NCBI GenBank assembly: GCA_028868395.1
Contig: JAGWUO010000026.1
Coordinates: 1-9,358 of the forward strand
Reading direction: 5' to 3'
DNA: 9,358 nucleotides
DNA from: Cytophagales bacterium
GTDB lineage: Bacteria > Bacteroidota > Bacteroidia > Cytophagales > Spirosomataceae
The notes below the pieces were generated by a model. The model searched no databases, was not told the origin of the DNA, and was given only the letters and a program-made list of their open reading frames with translations. The position numbers and the translations under genes are program-made. This document shows, piece after piece, positions 1 through 6,870 of this stretch. How positions within the stretch are numbered: the stretch's first letter is position 1; every line of letters begins with the position of its first letter.

Positions 1-1
1 T

Positions 2-586
2 TACCCATTCGTTACCTCATCAAATACCATCACCGCAGGTGCTTGTACCGGTTTAGGTGTGGCTCCTAAAAATATCGGTGAGGTTTTCGGTATCTTCAAA
101 GCCTATGCAACTCGCGTAGGTTCTGGTCCATTCCCAACTGAATTAGAAGATGAAGTAGGGGAGCGTATGCGCGTAGAAGGCCGTGAGTTTGGTTCTACGA
201 CAGGTCGTCCACGCCGTTGTGGTTGGATTGATTTGCCAGCTTTGAAATACGCGATGATGATCAATGGAGTGACTCAATTGATCATGATGAAAGCAGACGT
301 CTTGAACATCTTTGATGAAATTCAGGTATGTACGGCTTACGAAATGCCGGACGGTACGATTACAGACCAAATCCCTTTCGAAATCACTGATATCAAAGTG
401 AAGCCAGTATACGAAACCTTGAAAGGTTGGGCATGCAGCTTAGAGGGAATGCGCGATTTCAACGAATTGCCAGTGGAGCTAGCGGATTACATCAAATTCT
501 TAGAAAAACACTTGAACCTACCTATTAACTTCATCTCCACGGGTCCAGACCGTGAGGCTTGTGTGTTAAGAGGTTCATTAGCATAA
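2..586 (+). CDS. purA: Adenylosuccinate synthetase, C-terminal part (5' end outside window)
   Basis: PurA joins IMP and aspartate using GTP to give adenylosuccinate, the first committed step from IMP to AMP, in the cytoplasm. The frame is open from base 2 and gives 194 codons, a little under half of the usual 425 or so; the N-terminal GTP-binding part is missing. Visible family signatures are SSNTITAGACTGLGVAP at the start, the substrate-binding loop REFGSTTGRPRRCGWIDLPA, the nucleotide-recognition stretch LIMMKADVLN (Lys and Asp of the KxD guanine-contact motif), and STGPDR near the C-terminus. The GTG at base 59 is an internal valine codon, not a start, because conserved PurA sequence continues upstream of it. 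The next gene begins 9 bases after the stop on the same strand, so the two are probably co-transcribed. No frameshift or missing motif is seen in the visible part. Confidence 0.97.
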   Translation, partial: YPFVTSSNTITAGACTGLGVAPKNIGEVFGIFKAYATRVGSGPFPTELEDEVGERMRVEGREFGSTTGRPRRCGWIDLPALKYAMMINGVTQLIMMKADVLNIFDEIQVCTAYEMPDGTITDQIPFEITDIKVKPVYETLKGWACSLEGMRDFNELPVELADYIKFLEKHLNLPINFISTGPDREACVLRGSLA

Positions 587-595
587 ACCATCAAA

Positions 596-1084
596 ATGGA
601 GGGGATTTCATTAGCTGATTTGTACAAGTTCGACGAGATCTATTGGGTCCCGCAGGATAAGTCAGAGTCGCAGCTAGCGGAATCCCCTGCTATTGTCGTG
701 GAGGAAGAGGCTATTGCGGCGGTAAAGCCTAAGATCTCCACTCCTTGGGTGGTCGTAGGCCAAATCGCCGAAACCGAACTTGCTCGTTTAAAACTCATTT
801 TCTCTGCTCCTCCATTAGTGTTAGGGCCATCCGATTGGTCTGTCTACACACCAACAGATGAAGAACCAAGCTTCTCAGAATTCCTGAAAGAGACGAGCGC
901 AAAACGCTATATCTTTATCGGTCAACAGCCGGCTGTTTGGCAAGGTGAATTACCTACCACCGAGATTGATACGATTGAATCAAAATTAGTCTATTTCTTT
1001 CCACGCTATATTTCGTCGTTGACGGATGCGGAGAAGACGCTGAAGATGGCGTTTTGGAATGCGTTGAAAGAGATGAAAGGGTAA
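596..1084 (+). CDS. Hypothetical protein, possible DNA polymerase III psi-like (HolD-like) subunit
   Basis: I do not firmly recognise this 162-residue protein. No signal peptide or membrane segment is visible, so it is probably cytoplasmic. The N-terminus contains DLYKFDEIYWVPQ, followed by an acidic, low-complexity linker (about residues 22-44, rich in E, A and V). The core from about residue 49 has alternating hydrophobic strands (WVVVGQIAETELARLKLIF, then KRYIFIGQQPAVWQGELP). It ends in SSLTDAEKTLKMAFWNALKEM. That ending resembles the 'SL..P..K..LW..L' pattern at the C-terminus of the clamp-loader subunit psi (HolD), and the overall length and strand pattern are compatible. This is a fold-level guess, not a motif proof. 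The gene starts 9 bases after purA and is probably in its operon. Its TAA stop forms the first half of a linker-like TAAGTC that opens the hairpin array. It is a real gene rather than a shadow ORF: its spacing to purA is tight, its codon use matches the neighbours, and nothing conserved lies on the other strand. Confidence 0.8.
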   Translation: MEGISLADLYKFDEIYWVPQDKSESQLAESPAIVVEEEAIAAVKPKISTPWVVVGQIAETELARLKLIFSAPPLVLGPSDWSVYTPTDEEPSFSEFLKETSAKRYIFIGQQPAVWQGELPTTEIDTIESKLVYFFPRYISSLTDAEKTLKMAFWNALKEMKG

Positions 1085-1312
1085 GTCGACTTCGTCTTAG
1101 TCACGACTTCGTCGTTTAGTCGCTGCTGCGCAGCTTAGTCATCCTTCGGATTTAGTCACGACTTCGTTGTTTAGTCGGCGCGTTTCGCCTTAGTCACAAA
1201 GTGTCGACCCTTTGACCAGGCGACGAAGTCGCGACTAAGCTGCGTAGCAGCGACTAAATCGCGCAGCGATGACTGAGTCACGTAGTGACGACTATACGAG
1301 CGGCTTCGCCGC
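1082..1312. repeat. Array of compensating mini-hairpins separated by TTAGTC linkers
   Basis: The whole convergent gap is built from one pattern: linker TTAGTC, then a short palindrome with a 3-base loop. Left half (plus sense): linkers at 1097, 1116, 1135, 1152, 1171 and 1190, with a degenerate TAAGTC at 1082. Hairpins are GAC-TTC-GTC (1088), ACGAC-TTC-GTCGT (1103), GCTGC-TGC-GCAGC (1122), ATCC-TTC-GGAT (1141), ACGAC-TTC-GTTGT (1158), GGCG-CGTTT-CGCC (1177) and ACA-AAG-TGT (1196). Right half (inverted): linkers GACTAA at 1233 and 1252, GACTGA at 1271, GACTAT at 1290. Hairpins are GCGAC-GAA-GTCGC (1220), GCTGC-GTA-GCAGC (1239), ATCGC-GCA-GCGAT (1258), GTCAC-GTA-GTGAC (1277) and GCGGC-TTC-GCCGC (1300). 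The last of these lies inside the tsaD coding end. Full units are 19 bases. Bases 1205-1219 at the switch point fit no unit. The position suggests a role at the two transcript ends, such as RNA 3' protection or termination, but there is no T-tract. Function is unknown. Confidence 0.93.
1116..1257. repeat. Long-range 25-base inverted repeat within the hairpin array
   Basis: Bases 1116-1140 (linker, GCTGC hairpin, linker) and 1233-1257 are reverse complements at 24 of 25 positions. The only difference is in the loop (G at 1128 opposite T at 1245), which would still pair as G-U in RNA. The arms are 92 bases apart. A transcript through the region could therefore fold either as a row of small local hairpins or as one long stem with the central units in its loop. 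The single-strand pairing is read directly from the sequence; which fold occurs is not known. Confidence 0.88.
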
Positions 1313-2308
1313 GAGCTCGTACCTCGCCAGCGGACTCACATCCTGACCACAAAATTCCCCCGCTTCTGCCTTAAAATGTCCCGCCATGGCGATCATGCCT
1401 GCATTATCGGTGCAATAGCTGAAAGCTGGAATGAAAACTTCCCAACCTAATTCAGAACCCATTTCTGTCAGTCGAGTGCGTAAACCGGAGTTAGCTGAAA
1501 CGCCACCGGCGATGGCGATTTGAGTGCAGTTCATTTCCTTCATTGCCTTTTTCGTCTTGCGAAGAAGCATATCGATGAGGGATTTTTGAACGGAGGCGCA
1601 GATGTCTGCTTTGTTTTCTTCGATGAAGTTGGGGTTGTTTTTGATTTCTTTTTGGAGGAAGTACAGGATGGCTGTTTTGATGCCTGAAAAACTAAAGTTG
1701 AGGCCGGGCATTTCACCTAGTGAGAAGGGGAAGCGGTCCGGGTTACCTTCTTTGGCTAACTTATCGATCAACGGACCACCCGGATAAGGTAGGCCGATCA
1801 GTTTTGCCGTTTTGTCAAAGGCCTCGCCCACGGCATCGTCCTGCGTTTCGCCAATGACCTCCATGTCGAGTGCCGATTTTACCCAAACCAATTGCGTATG
1901 TCCGCCACTCACGGTTAGGCAAAGGAAGGGAAATGTGGGCTTAGGATCCTCAATAAAATGGGCCAATACGTGCGCCTGCATATGATTCACCTCGATTAAC
2001 GGGATGTTCAAACTTAAGGCCAAAGACTTCGCAAACGAGGTGCCGATTAATAAAGCTCCTAAAAGCCCTGGGCCCCTTGTGAAGGCAATGGCATTCAGTT
2101 CATTTTTGTTTATATTTGCTTTTTGCAGGGCCTCTGTCACGACAGGGATGATCGATTTTTGATGAGCTCTGCTGGCTAATTCGGGAACGACGCCACCCCA
2201 TTCCGTGTGGATGAGTTGTGTCGAGATGATGTTAGACTTCAAAACGCCGTCTACCATGACAGCGGCCGAAGTTTCATCGCAAGAAGATTCAATAGCCAGT
2301 AGCTTCAT
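1292..2308 (-). CDS. tsaD: tRNA N6-threonylcarbamoyladenosine transferase TsaD
   Basis: TsaD transfers the threonylcarbamoyl group from threonylcarbamoyl-AMP to A37 of ANN-decoding tRNAs (t6A), working in the cytoplasm with TsaB and TsaE; none of these partners is in the window. The protein has 338 residues, the usual bacterial length. Visible in order are: LLAIESSCDETSAAV (residues 3-17); GPGLLGALLIG (79-89); the metal-binding pair in HMQAH (His109, His113); SGGHTQLV (134-141); DDAVGEAFDKTAKLIGLP (157-174); NFSFSGIKTA (204-213); AGGVSAN (267-273); and the metal-ligand Asp301 in YCTDNAGMIA. The start fits, because the conserved N-terminus begins at residue 3. The final residues AAKPLV are encoded by the outermost hairpin of the neighbouring array, and the TAG stop lies in an array linker, so the tail looks repeat-derived. 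The gene is divergent from tamB (32 bases between starts) and convergent with the gene after purA. Confidence 0.98.
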   Translation of the reverse strand: MKLLAIESSCDETSAAVMVDGVLKSNIISTQLIHTEWGGVVPELASRAHQKSIIPVVTEALQKANINKNELNAIAFTRGPGLLGALLIGTSFAKSLALSLNIPLIEVNHMQAHVLAHFIEDPKPTFPFLCLTVSGGHTQLVWVKSALDMEVIGETQDDAVGEAFDKTAKLIGLPYPGGPLIDKLAKEGNPDRFPFSLGEMPGLNFSFSGIKTAILYFLQKEIKNNPNFIEENKADICASVQKSLIDMLLRKTKKAMKEMNCTQIAIAGGVSANSGLRTRLTEMGSELGWEVFIPAFSYCTDNAGMIAMAGHFKAEAGEFCGQDVSPLARYELAAKPLV

Positions 2309-2325
2309 AAAAATAGAATTCTGCG

Positions 2326-2357
2326 CAAAAATACGGCAATATGGTCAAATATCTCAA
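2326..2357 (-). promoter_or_regulatory. Candidate Bacteroidota-type promoter for tsaD
   Basis: Read on the minus strand, TATTTTTG (2333 down to 2326) matches the Bacteroidota -7 element TAnnTTTG exactly. A TTG (2357 to 2355, within TTTTG) lies 21 bases upstream, in the accepted range for the -33 element. This would give a leader of only about 10-15 bases before the tsaD ATG at 2308. The -33 part falls inside the first codons of tamB, so the two genes' start regions overlap. The assignment rests on pattern matching alone in an A/T-rich stretch. Confidence 0.5.
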
Positions 2358-5300
2358 AATCTTCGTCAAAACAATCCTCTACGGATTGCTGGGGATTTTT
2401 TTGTTGATTTTTGCCACCATACTTCTCCTTAGAGCGCCCGTTAATCAGACCTTATTAGCGAATTACTTAACGCCTAAAGTCGAAAAGGCGATTGGCTACC
2501 CCGTGAAAATGCAGGGTATCCAGGTTAAGTTTTTCGATGAAGTCAGCATCAAAGGCTTGGAGGTAAAAGACCCTTGGGGCGCTAAGATGATCCAAATCGA
2601 TCAGCTCGATGTAAATTTCAGTATCACGCATTTATTCTTACAGCCAGGAAAACCGAGTTTGGATTATGCGCGATTGACGCGACCTAATGTGCATTTGATC
2701 TTTGAGAAGAAGACCGGAAAAATGAACATTGAGGAGTTTATTTTGCGCTTGGAAAACTGGTTTACGGGAGGAGTGAAAACGGTTAAGAAAGGGCCTTCGT
2801 CCATTTTTACGATACCGGAAGCGGAAGTTATTGATGGGGCATTCTCATTAGATGATAATACGGTGAAGAGTGAGGCGACTCGCCGCCATTTCGATATTTC
2901 GCACTTTACCTTAGCAAAGGTTTATTCCAAAGTCAAGAATTTTTACGTTAAAAACGATACACTCGGGCTGCAGGCGATTGGTTTGCGTACGAAGGATCCG
3001 TTGACAGGTTTTGACGTGAAAAGCCTAAACACGGTATTCATGATTTCGGATCACCAAATGCGCTTTGATCAACTGGATTTGCGCTTTAATGATTCGCGCG
3101 TCACACGGAAATTTGTCGTGAATTACCGCGATATGAGCTCCATGACGCGTTGGATTACGGACGTGGATATGCAAGCGGATTTCAATGGAGCCCTGGTAAA
3201 AGGGGAAGATTTAGGTCGTTTTGTGGAGGCGATGTACGACTATAAAGGGATGTATCGTTTGAAAGGGGCACTTAGGGGTACGGTGGCGAAACTGGATTTG
3301 AAGAAGTTTGAATTAGGCTTCGGTGGCAAGAGTGTCTTGCGCGGTGATTTTAATTTCAAAGGTTTGCCTAATGTAGACAAGACGGAGATGGATTTTGCAA
3401 TGAAATCGTCCGTGTTTTACCCGCAAGATTTAGGCCCCTATATTACAAAGTCTGCTGCAGAAAACATGGTTATTCTAGGTCCTGTGGCCTTTGATGGTCT
3501 TTTCAAAGGGAACAATAGTGTTTTTAGAACGGCCGGAAAATTGAAGACGGGTTTAGGGTATGTGGAGGCGGATGTGAAAATGAATTTGCAGGATTCGATG
3601 GCCTTTTCGCGCTACGATGGAAAGATCAAATTACAGAAGTTTAAGTTAGGTAAACTACTAGGTTTGGAACCCATGTTAGGAACTTTGGATGCAGAAGGGA
3701 ATTTGAAGGGTAGTGGTTTTGCAAAGAAATCGGCCAACATTGATTTTGACGGCAACGTTTCAGAGATCTTTTTTAATCAATACCTCTATCATAAAATAGC
3801 ATTGAAAGGAAACTTTCAAAAGCAATTATTCAAGGGTAATGTGAGCTCGAAAGACACTAATTTAGTGGCTACCATGTCTGGTTTAATTGATTTGCGTGGA
3901 TCGAAACCGGTGTATCAAATGCAAGGGGAGATTAGTCATTCAAACTTGCATAACATTCGATTAATGGACCCTCAGGTAAGTTTATCGACTGATTTTGAAT
4001 TAGACTTTAAGGGTAATCGTTTTGATGATTTGGAAGGGCGCACCGTATTTTATAATTCCACGTTGCGAACACCTAATAAGCCAGATTTACACGTGGAGTT
4101 AGTGACGCTAACTTCTGAAAATGGGCCTGGCCAAAAACGCCATTACAAATTGACTTCAGACCTAGTTTCTGCAGAGATTAGTGGTGAATTCACCCCTAGT
4201 TTATTGCAATCGCAATTAGGTCAATTAGCGGATGAATATGCGCTTTACTTCCAAAAAGGAGCAGATGAACGCTGGGGTTATTACGCTACCCATCGCCACG
4301 AAACAGATACAAAATACAAGGCGGATTTTACGGTGATTTGCCATCGGATTGATCCTATTTTAGCGCGCTTTTTTCCCTCCGTTCAGATTGGAGAAAACAC
4401 GGTTTTCTCGGGTAATATATCGAAAGGAAGGACGCTTTCAGTGAGTTTAGAAGCCTATCCAGACACCTTGGCTTTTGGCGGATATCATTTTTATCAGTCG
4501 GTATTTTCATTTCAAAGTTCCAAATTCCTAGGGGCTCCTGAGGTTTCATCAAGTTTGGTTTTCTCTTCCAGAAAACAGCAATTAAACTTCTTGACGCCTA
4601 CAGAGAACTTTAAATTGGATGCGCTTTGGGATCAGGATCGCATCAACTTTGGCCTTGATTTTAAACAGCAAGGGGAGGAGAATTCAGCCCATTTAGCTGG
4701 GGCTTGGGCCTTTGAAGAAGAGGGATTGTCTCTGAAATTTAAGGATACTTATTTCCGGATTTTAGGCCAAGACTGGGCCATGGATCCGGCGAATAAAATC
4801 ACGATTCAAGGGCCAGAATGGAAGGCGGATCGGGTGTTAGTTTCTAACCAAAATCAATCCATTTCGTTACAAGGTAGTCTTTCGAATGACACAACGGAGA
4901 CCATTAAATTGCGAGCTAACCACTTCCAGCTGTCCACCTTGAAACCCCTGTTTGCGACAAAGACAACAGGTGAATTGAATGGCGAAATTGCGATTCAAGA
5001 TTGGTACAATCACACGCGTTTGGATTCGTGGTTATTAGTGGATTCGTTACGTTTGAACAAGTTTTATATAGGGAATTTGCAGGGGGTGGGAACCTATTTA
5101 GCGGACGATAAAGCGATGGATTTAAACCTAAATTTGAATCGTTTAGGAGAATCCGTTTTATCACTGACAGGATCCTATAAGCCTTTTGAGGAGGACCAAA
5201 AATTGAATGTGAAAGCTGAATTGAATCAGACGGATTTGCAGATTTTAGAACCCTTTACGGAAGGGGTTTTCTCTGGTTTGAAAGGTTCTGCATCGGGTAA

Positions 5301-6822
5301 TTTGCACATCGGAGGCTTGCCTACGAAGCCGGAGATAACGGGAGATATCGTATTCTCGAAGGCGGGAGCGGTATTTAATTATTTGAAAACATCGATGTCT
5401 GTATCGGATACCGTAAACTTTACCCCACGTCGGATCTATGCCAAAAACTGGAAAGTTTTAGATACGGAAGGGAATAAAGCCTTGGTCAATACCACGCTAC
5501 AATTTCCAGAGGGTAAGCCATTTGAATTAGACATCCAAGCAAATTTGGATCACTATAAATTATTGAATACGAGCAGGGAACCTAACTCGATTTATTATGG
5601 ATTGGGCTACGCCTCTGGTCCGATGCGGGTTTCCGGATCGATTGATAACTTAGTCGTTTCAGCTGATTTAAAGTCAGAGAAAGGCACGCGTTTGTTCATT
5701 CCATTGGATAGGGAGGAAGATGCGACAGAGGCGGAGGATTACAGCTTTGTTAGTGAAATTGCTTCGACTAATGTGGAGCAAGCTGCGGCAGCAGTGTCCA
5801 CGAAATTACAGGAGGATGGAATTACCTTAGACCTTCGCTTAGCCTTGACGCCTGAGGCTTATGGCGAGGTTCAGTTTGATGCCAAAAAAGGGGATGTGAT
5901 GCGTATGTATGGTTCAGGTGATATCAAGATGAATCTGGACAAAAAAGGAGCCTTTAAAATGGTGGGTGATTATGCCATCGACCAAGGGGATTATACCTTT
6001 ACCCTTCAAAATTTGATCAATAAAAAGTTCGCGATTCAACGGGGTTCTAAGATCTCATGGACCGGAGATCCACTTGAAGCGAATGTCAATATCAAGGCAA
6101 TTTACACGCAGTATGCTTCCTTGTTTCCCATTTTATTAGATACGACGAATAAAGGCAATTTGCCGGAGTTTAAGCGACGTTATCCGGTCGATGTGACCAT
6201 TAGTTTACAAGATCGTTTACTATCGCCTAGTGTGAATTTTGATATTGGTATTAGGGATTATCCGAAGGACATGACCTTGAACGGTGCAGTGACTGCCTTT
6301 ACGAATCGGATCAAAACAGACGACCAAGAATTAACGCGTCAGGTAAGTAATATCTTGTTATTTGGTCAGTTGGTTTCTCCATTCGGAGGAAGCGGTTTAG
6401 CCCTAGGGAATTTGATGGGAAATTTCACGGAGATGCTATCGAACCAGTTGAGTAATTTGGCTTCTAAAATCAACAAGGATCTAGATATTTCTGTTTCTCT
6501 TGGCGGTGGAGCCTTGAACCAAGATATCTTGTCGAATCTACAATTGCGAGCCTCCTACAACTTTAATGATCGCTTGCGCATCACGAGAAGTGGTGGATTT
6601 ACCGATGCTAGAAACCAAACGAGTCCGCAAGTGTTGCTTGGGGACTGGGCGCTAGAGTGGTTTGTGAAACCGGATGGCAGTTTGCGCCTGAAGACCTACA
6701 ATCGGAACGTTCAGACGACGATCTTGGGATCGTTTAACTCGTATCAGATTAACCAAACAGTGGGAGCTAGCTTACTCTATAACAAGGGTTTCAATACCTT
6801 CTTTTGGCAAAAGAAGAAATAA
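2341..6822 (+). CDS. tamB: Translocation and assembly module protein TamB (DUF490 family)
   Basis: TamB-family proteins are inner-membrane-anchored and span the periplasm as a long beta-rich groove. They act in outer-membrane protein insertion with a TamA/BamA-type barrel and, as AsmA-like proteins, in lipid transport to the outer membrane. The protein has 1493 residues, within the range for Bacteroidota. An N-terminal anchor of hydrophobic residues (about 9-30) follows Lys3, Lys6 and Lys10. Next comes an AsmA-like segment (IQVKFFDEVSIKGLEVKDPW, about 60-80). Over a thousand residues of alternating beta strands follow, with repeated 'G.L.G.' and 'F.G.' patterns and no catalytic motif. The DUF490 C-terminal domain starts near residue 1130: GDYTFTLQNLINKKFAIQRG (about 1215), DVTISLQDRLLSPSVNFDI (about 1285), QVSNILLFGQLVSPFGG, then a barrel-like end with LGDWALEWFVKPDGSLRLK. 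A short acidic insert (EEDATEAEDY) lies near 1123-1132. No TamA gene is adjacent. The start at 2341 gives the expected anchor. The stop overlaps the A-run of the terminator. Confidence 0.95.
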   Translation: MVKYLKIFVKTILYGLLGIFLLIFATILLLRAPVNQTLLANYLTPKVEKAIGYPVKMQGIQVKFFDEVSIKGLEVKDPWGAKMIQIDQLDVNFSITHLFLQPGKPSLDYARLTRPNVHLIFEKKTGKMNIEEFILRLENWFTGGVKTVKKGPSSIFTIPEAEVIDGAFSLDDNTVKSEATRRHFDISHFTLAKVYSKVKNFYVKNDTLGLQAIGLRTKDPLTGFDVKSLNTVFMISDHQMRFDQLDLRFNDSRVTRKFVVNYRDMSSMTRWITDVDMQADFNGALVKGEDLGRFVEAMYDYKGMYRLKGALRGTVAKLDLKKFELGFGGKSVLRGDFNFKGLPNVDKTEMDFAMKSSVFYPQDLGPYITKSAAENMVILGPVAFDGLFKGNNSVFRTAGKLKTGLGYVEADVKMNLQDSMAFSRYDGKIKLQKFKLGKLLGLEPMLGTLDAEGNLKGSGFAKKSANIDFDGNVSEIFFNQYLYHKIALKGNFQKQLFKGNVSSKDTNLVATMSGLIDLRGSKPVYQMQGEISHSNLHNIRLMDPQVSLSTDFELDFKGNRFDDLEGRTVFYNSTLRTPNKPDLHVELVTLTSENGPGQKRHYKLTSDLVSAEISGEFTPSLLQSQLGQLADEYALYFQKGADERWGYYATHRHETDTKYKADFTVICHRIDPILARFFPSVQIGENTVFSGNISKGRTLSVSLEAYPDTLAFGGYHFYQSVFSFQSSKFLGAPEVSSSLVFSSRKQQLNFLTPTENFKLDALWDQDRINFGLDFKQQGEENSAHLAGAWAFEEEGLSLKFKDTYFRILGQDWAMDPANKITIQGPEWKADRVLVSNQNQSISLQGSLSNDTTETIKLRANHFQLSTLKPLFATKTTGELNGEIAIQDWYNHTRLDSWLLVDSLRLNKFYIGNLQGVGTYLADDKAMDLNLNLNRLGESVLSLTGSYKPFEEDQKLNVKAELNQTDLQILEPFTEGVFSGLKGSASGNLHIGGLPTKPEITGDIVFSKAGAVFNYLKTSMSVSDTVNFTPRRIYAKNWKVLDTEGNKALVNTTLQFPEGKPFELDIQANLDHYKLLNTSREPNSIYYGLGYASGPMRVSGSIDNLVVSADLKSEKGTRLFIPLDREEDATEAEDYSFVSEIASTNVEQAAAAVSTKLQEDGITLDLRLALTPEAYGEVQFDAKKGDVMRMYGSGDIKMNLDKKGAFKMVGDYAIDQGDYTFTLQNLINKKFAIQRGSKISWTGDPLEANVNIKAIYTQYASLFPILLDTTNKGNLPEFKRRYPVDVTISLQDRLLSPSVNFDIGIRDYPKDMTLNGAVTAFTNRIKTDDQELTRQVSNILLFGQLVSPFGGSGLALGNLMGNFTEMLSNQLSNLASKINKDLDISVSLGGGALNQDILSNLQLRASYNFNDRLRITRSGGFTDARNQTSPQVLLGDWALEWFVKPDGSLRLKTYNRNVQTTILGSFNSYQINQTVGASLLYNKGFNTFFWQKKK

Positions 6823-6852
6823 AAAAGGCCACCCTTTCGGATGGCCCCTTTC
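6821..6852. terminator. Intrinsic terminator between convergent genes, strongest for the minus strand
   Basis: A GC-rich hairpin at 6827-6846 pairs GGCCA with TGGCC and extends by two C-G pairs towards a small loop around CTTTC. On the minus strand it is followed by six T residues (the complement of the A-run at 6821-6826), which is a classic terminator for the coiled-coil gene ending at 6871. On the plus strand it is followed only by CCCCTTT-type sequence, so termination of tamB is likely but weaker. Confidence 0.85.
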
Positions 6853-6870
6853 CATAAATGTAGGAGGAAA

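Noticed and set aside
59..61. GTG as the start of the purA fragment
   Set aside because: Conserved PurA sequence (SSNTITAGACTGLG) continues upstream in the same frame to the window edge.
1082..1312. CRISPR array
   Set aside because: The repeated part is only six bases and the spacers are palindromes rather than unique sequence. No cas gene is present and polarity inverts in the middle.
1082..1312. Ordinary intrinsic terminator
   Set aside because: Hairpins are many and GC-rich, but none is followed by a T-tract on either strand. A termination role is possible but the standard signature is absent.
1602..1787. Plus-strand open frame inside tsaD
   Set aside because: It is a shadow of conserved TsaD coding sequence with no recognisable motif.
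5645..5665. TTAGTC inside tamB as an outlying array unit
   Set aside because: It is not followed by a palindrome and encodes ordinary TamB residues, so it is a chance match.
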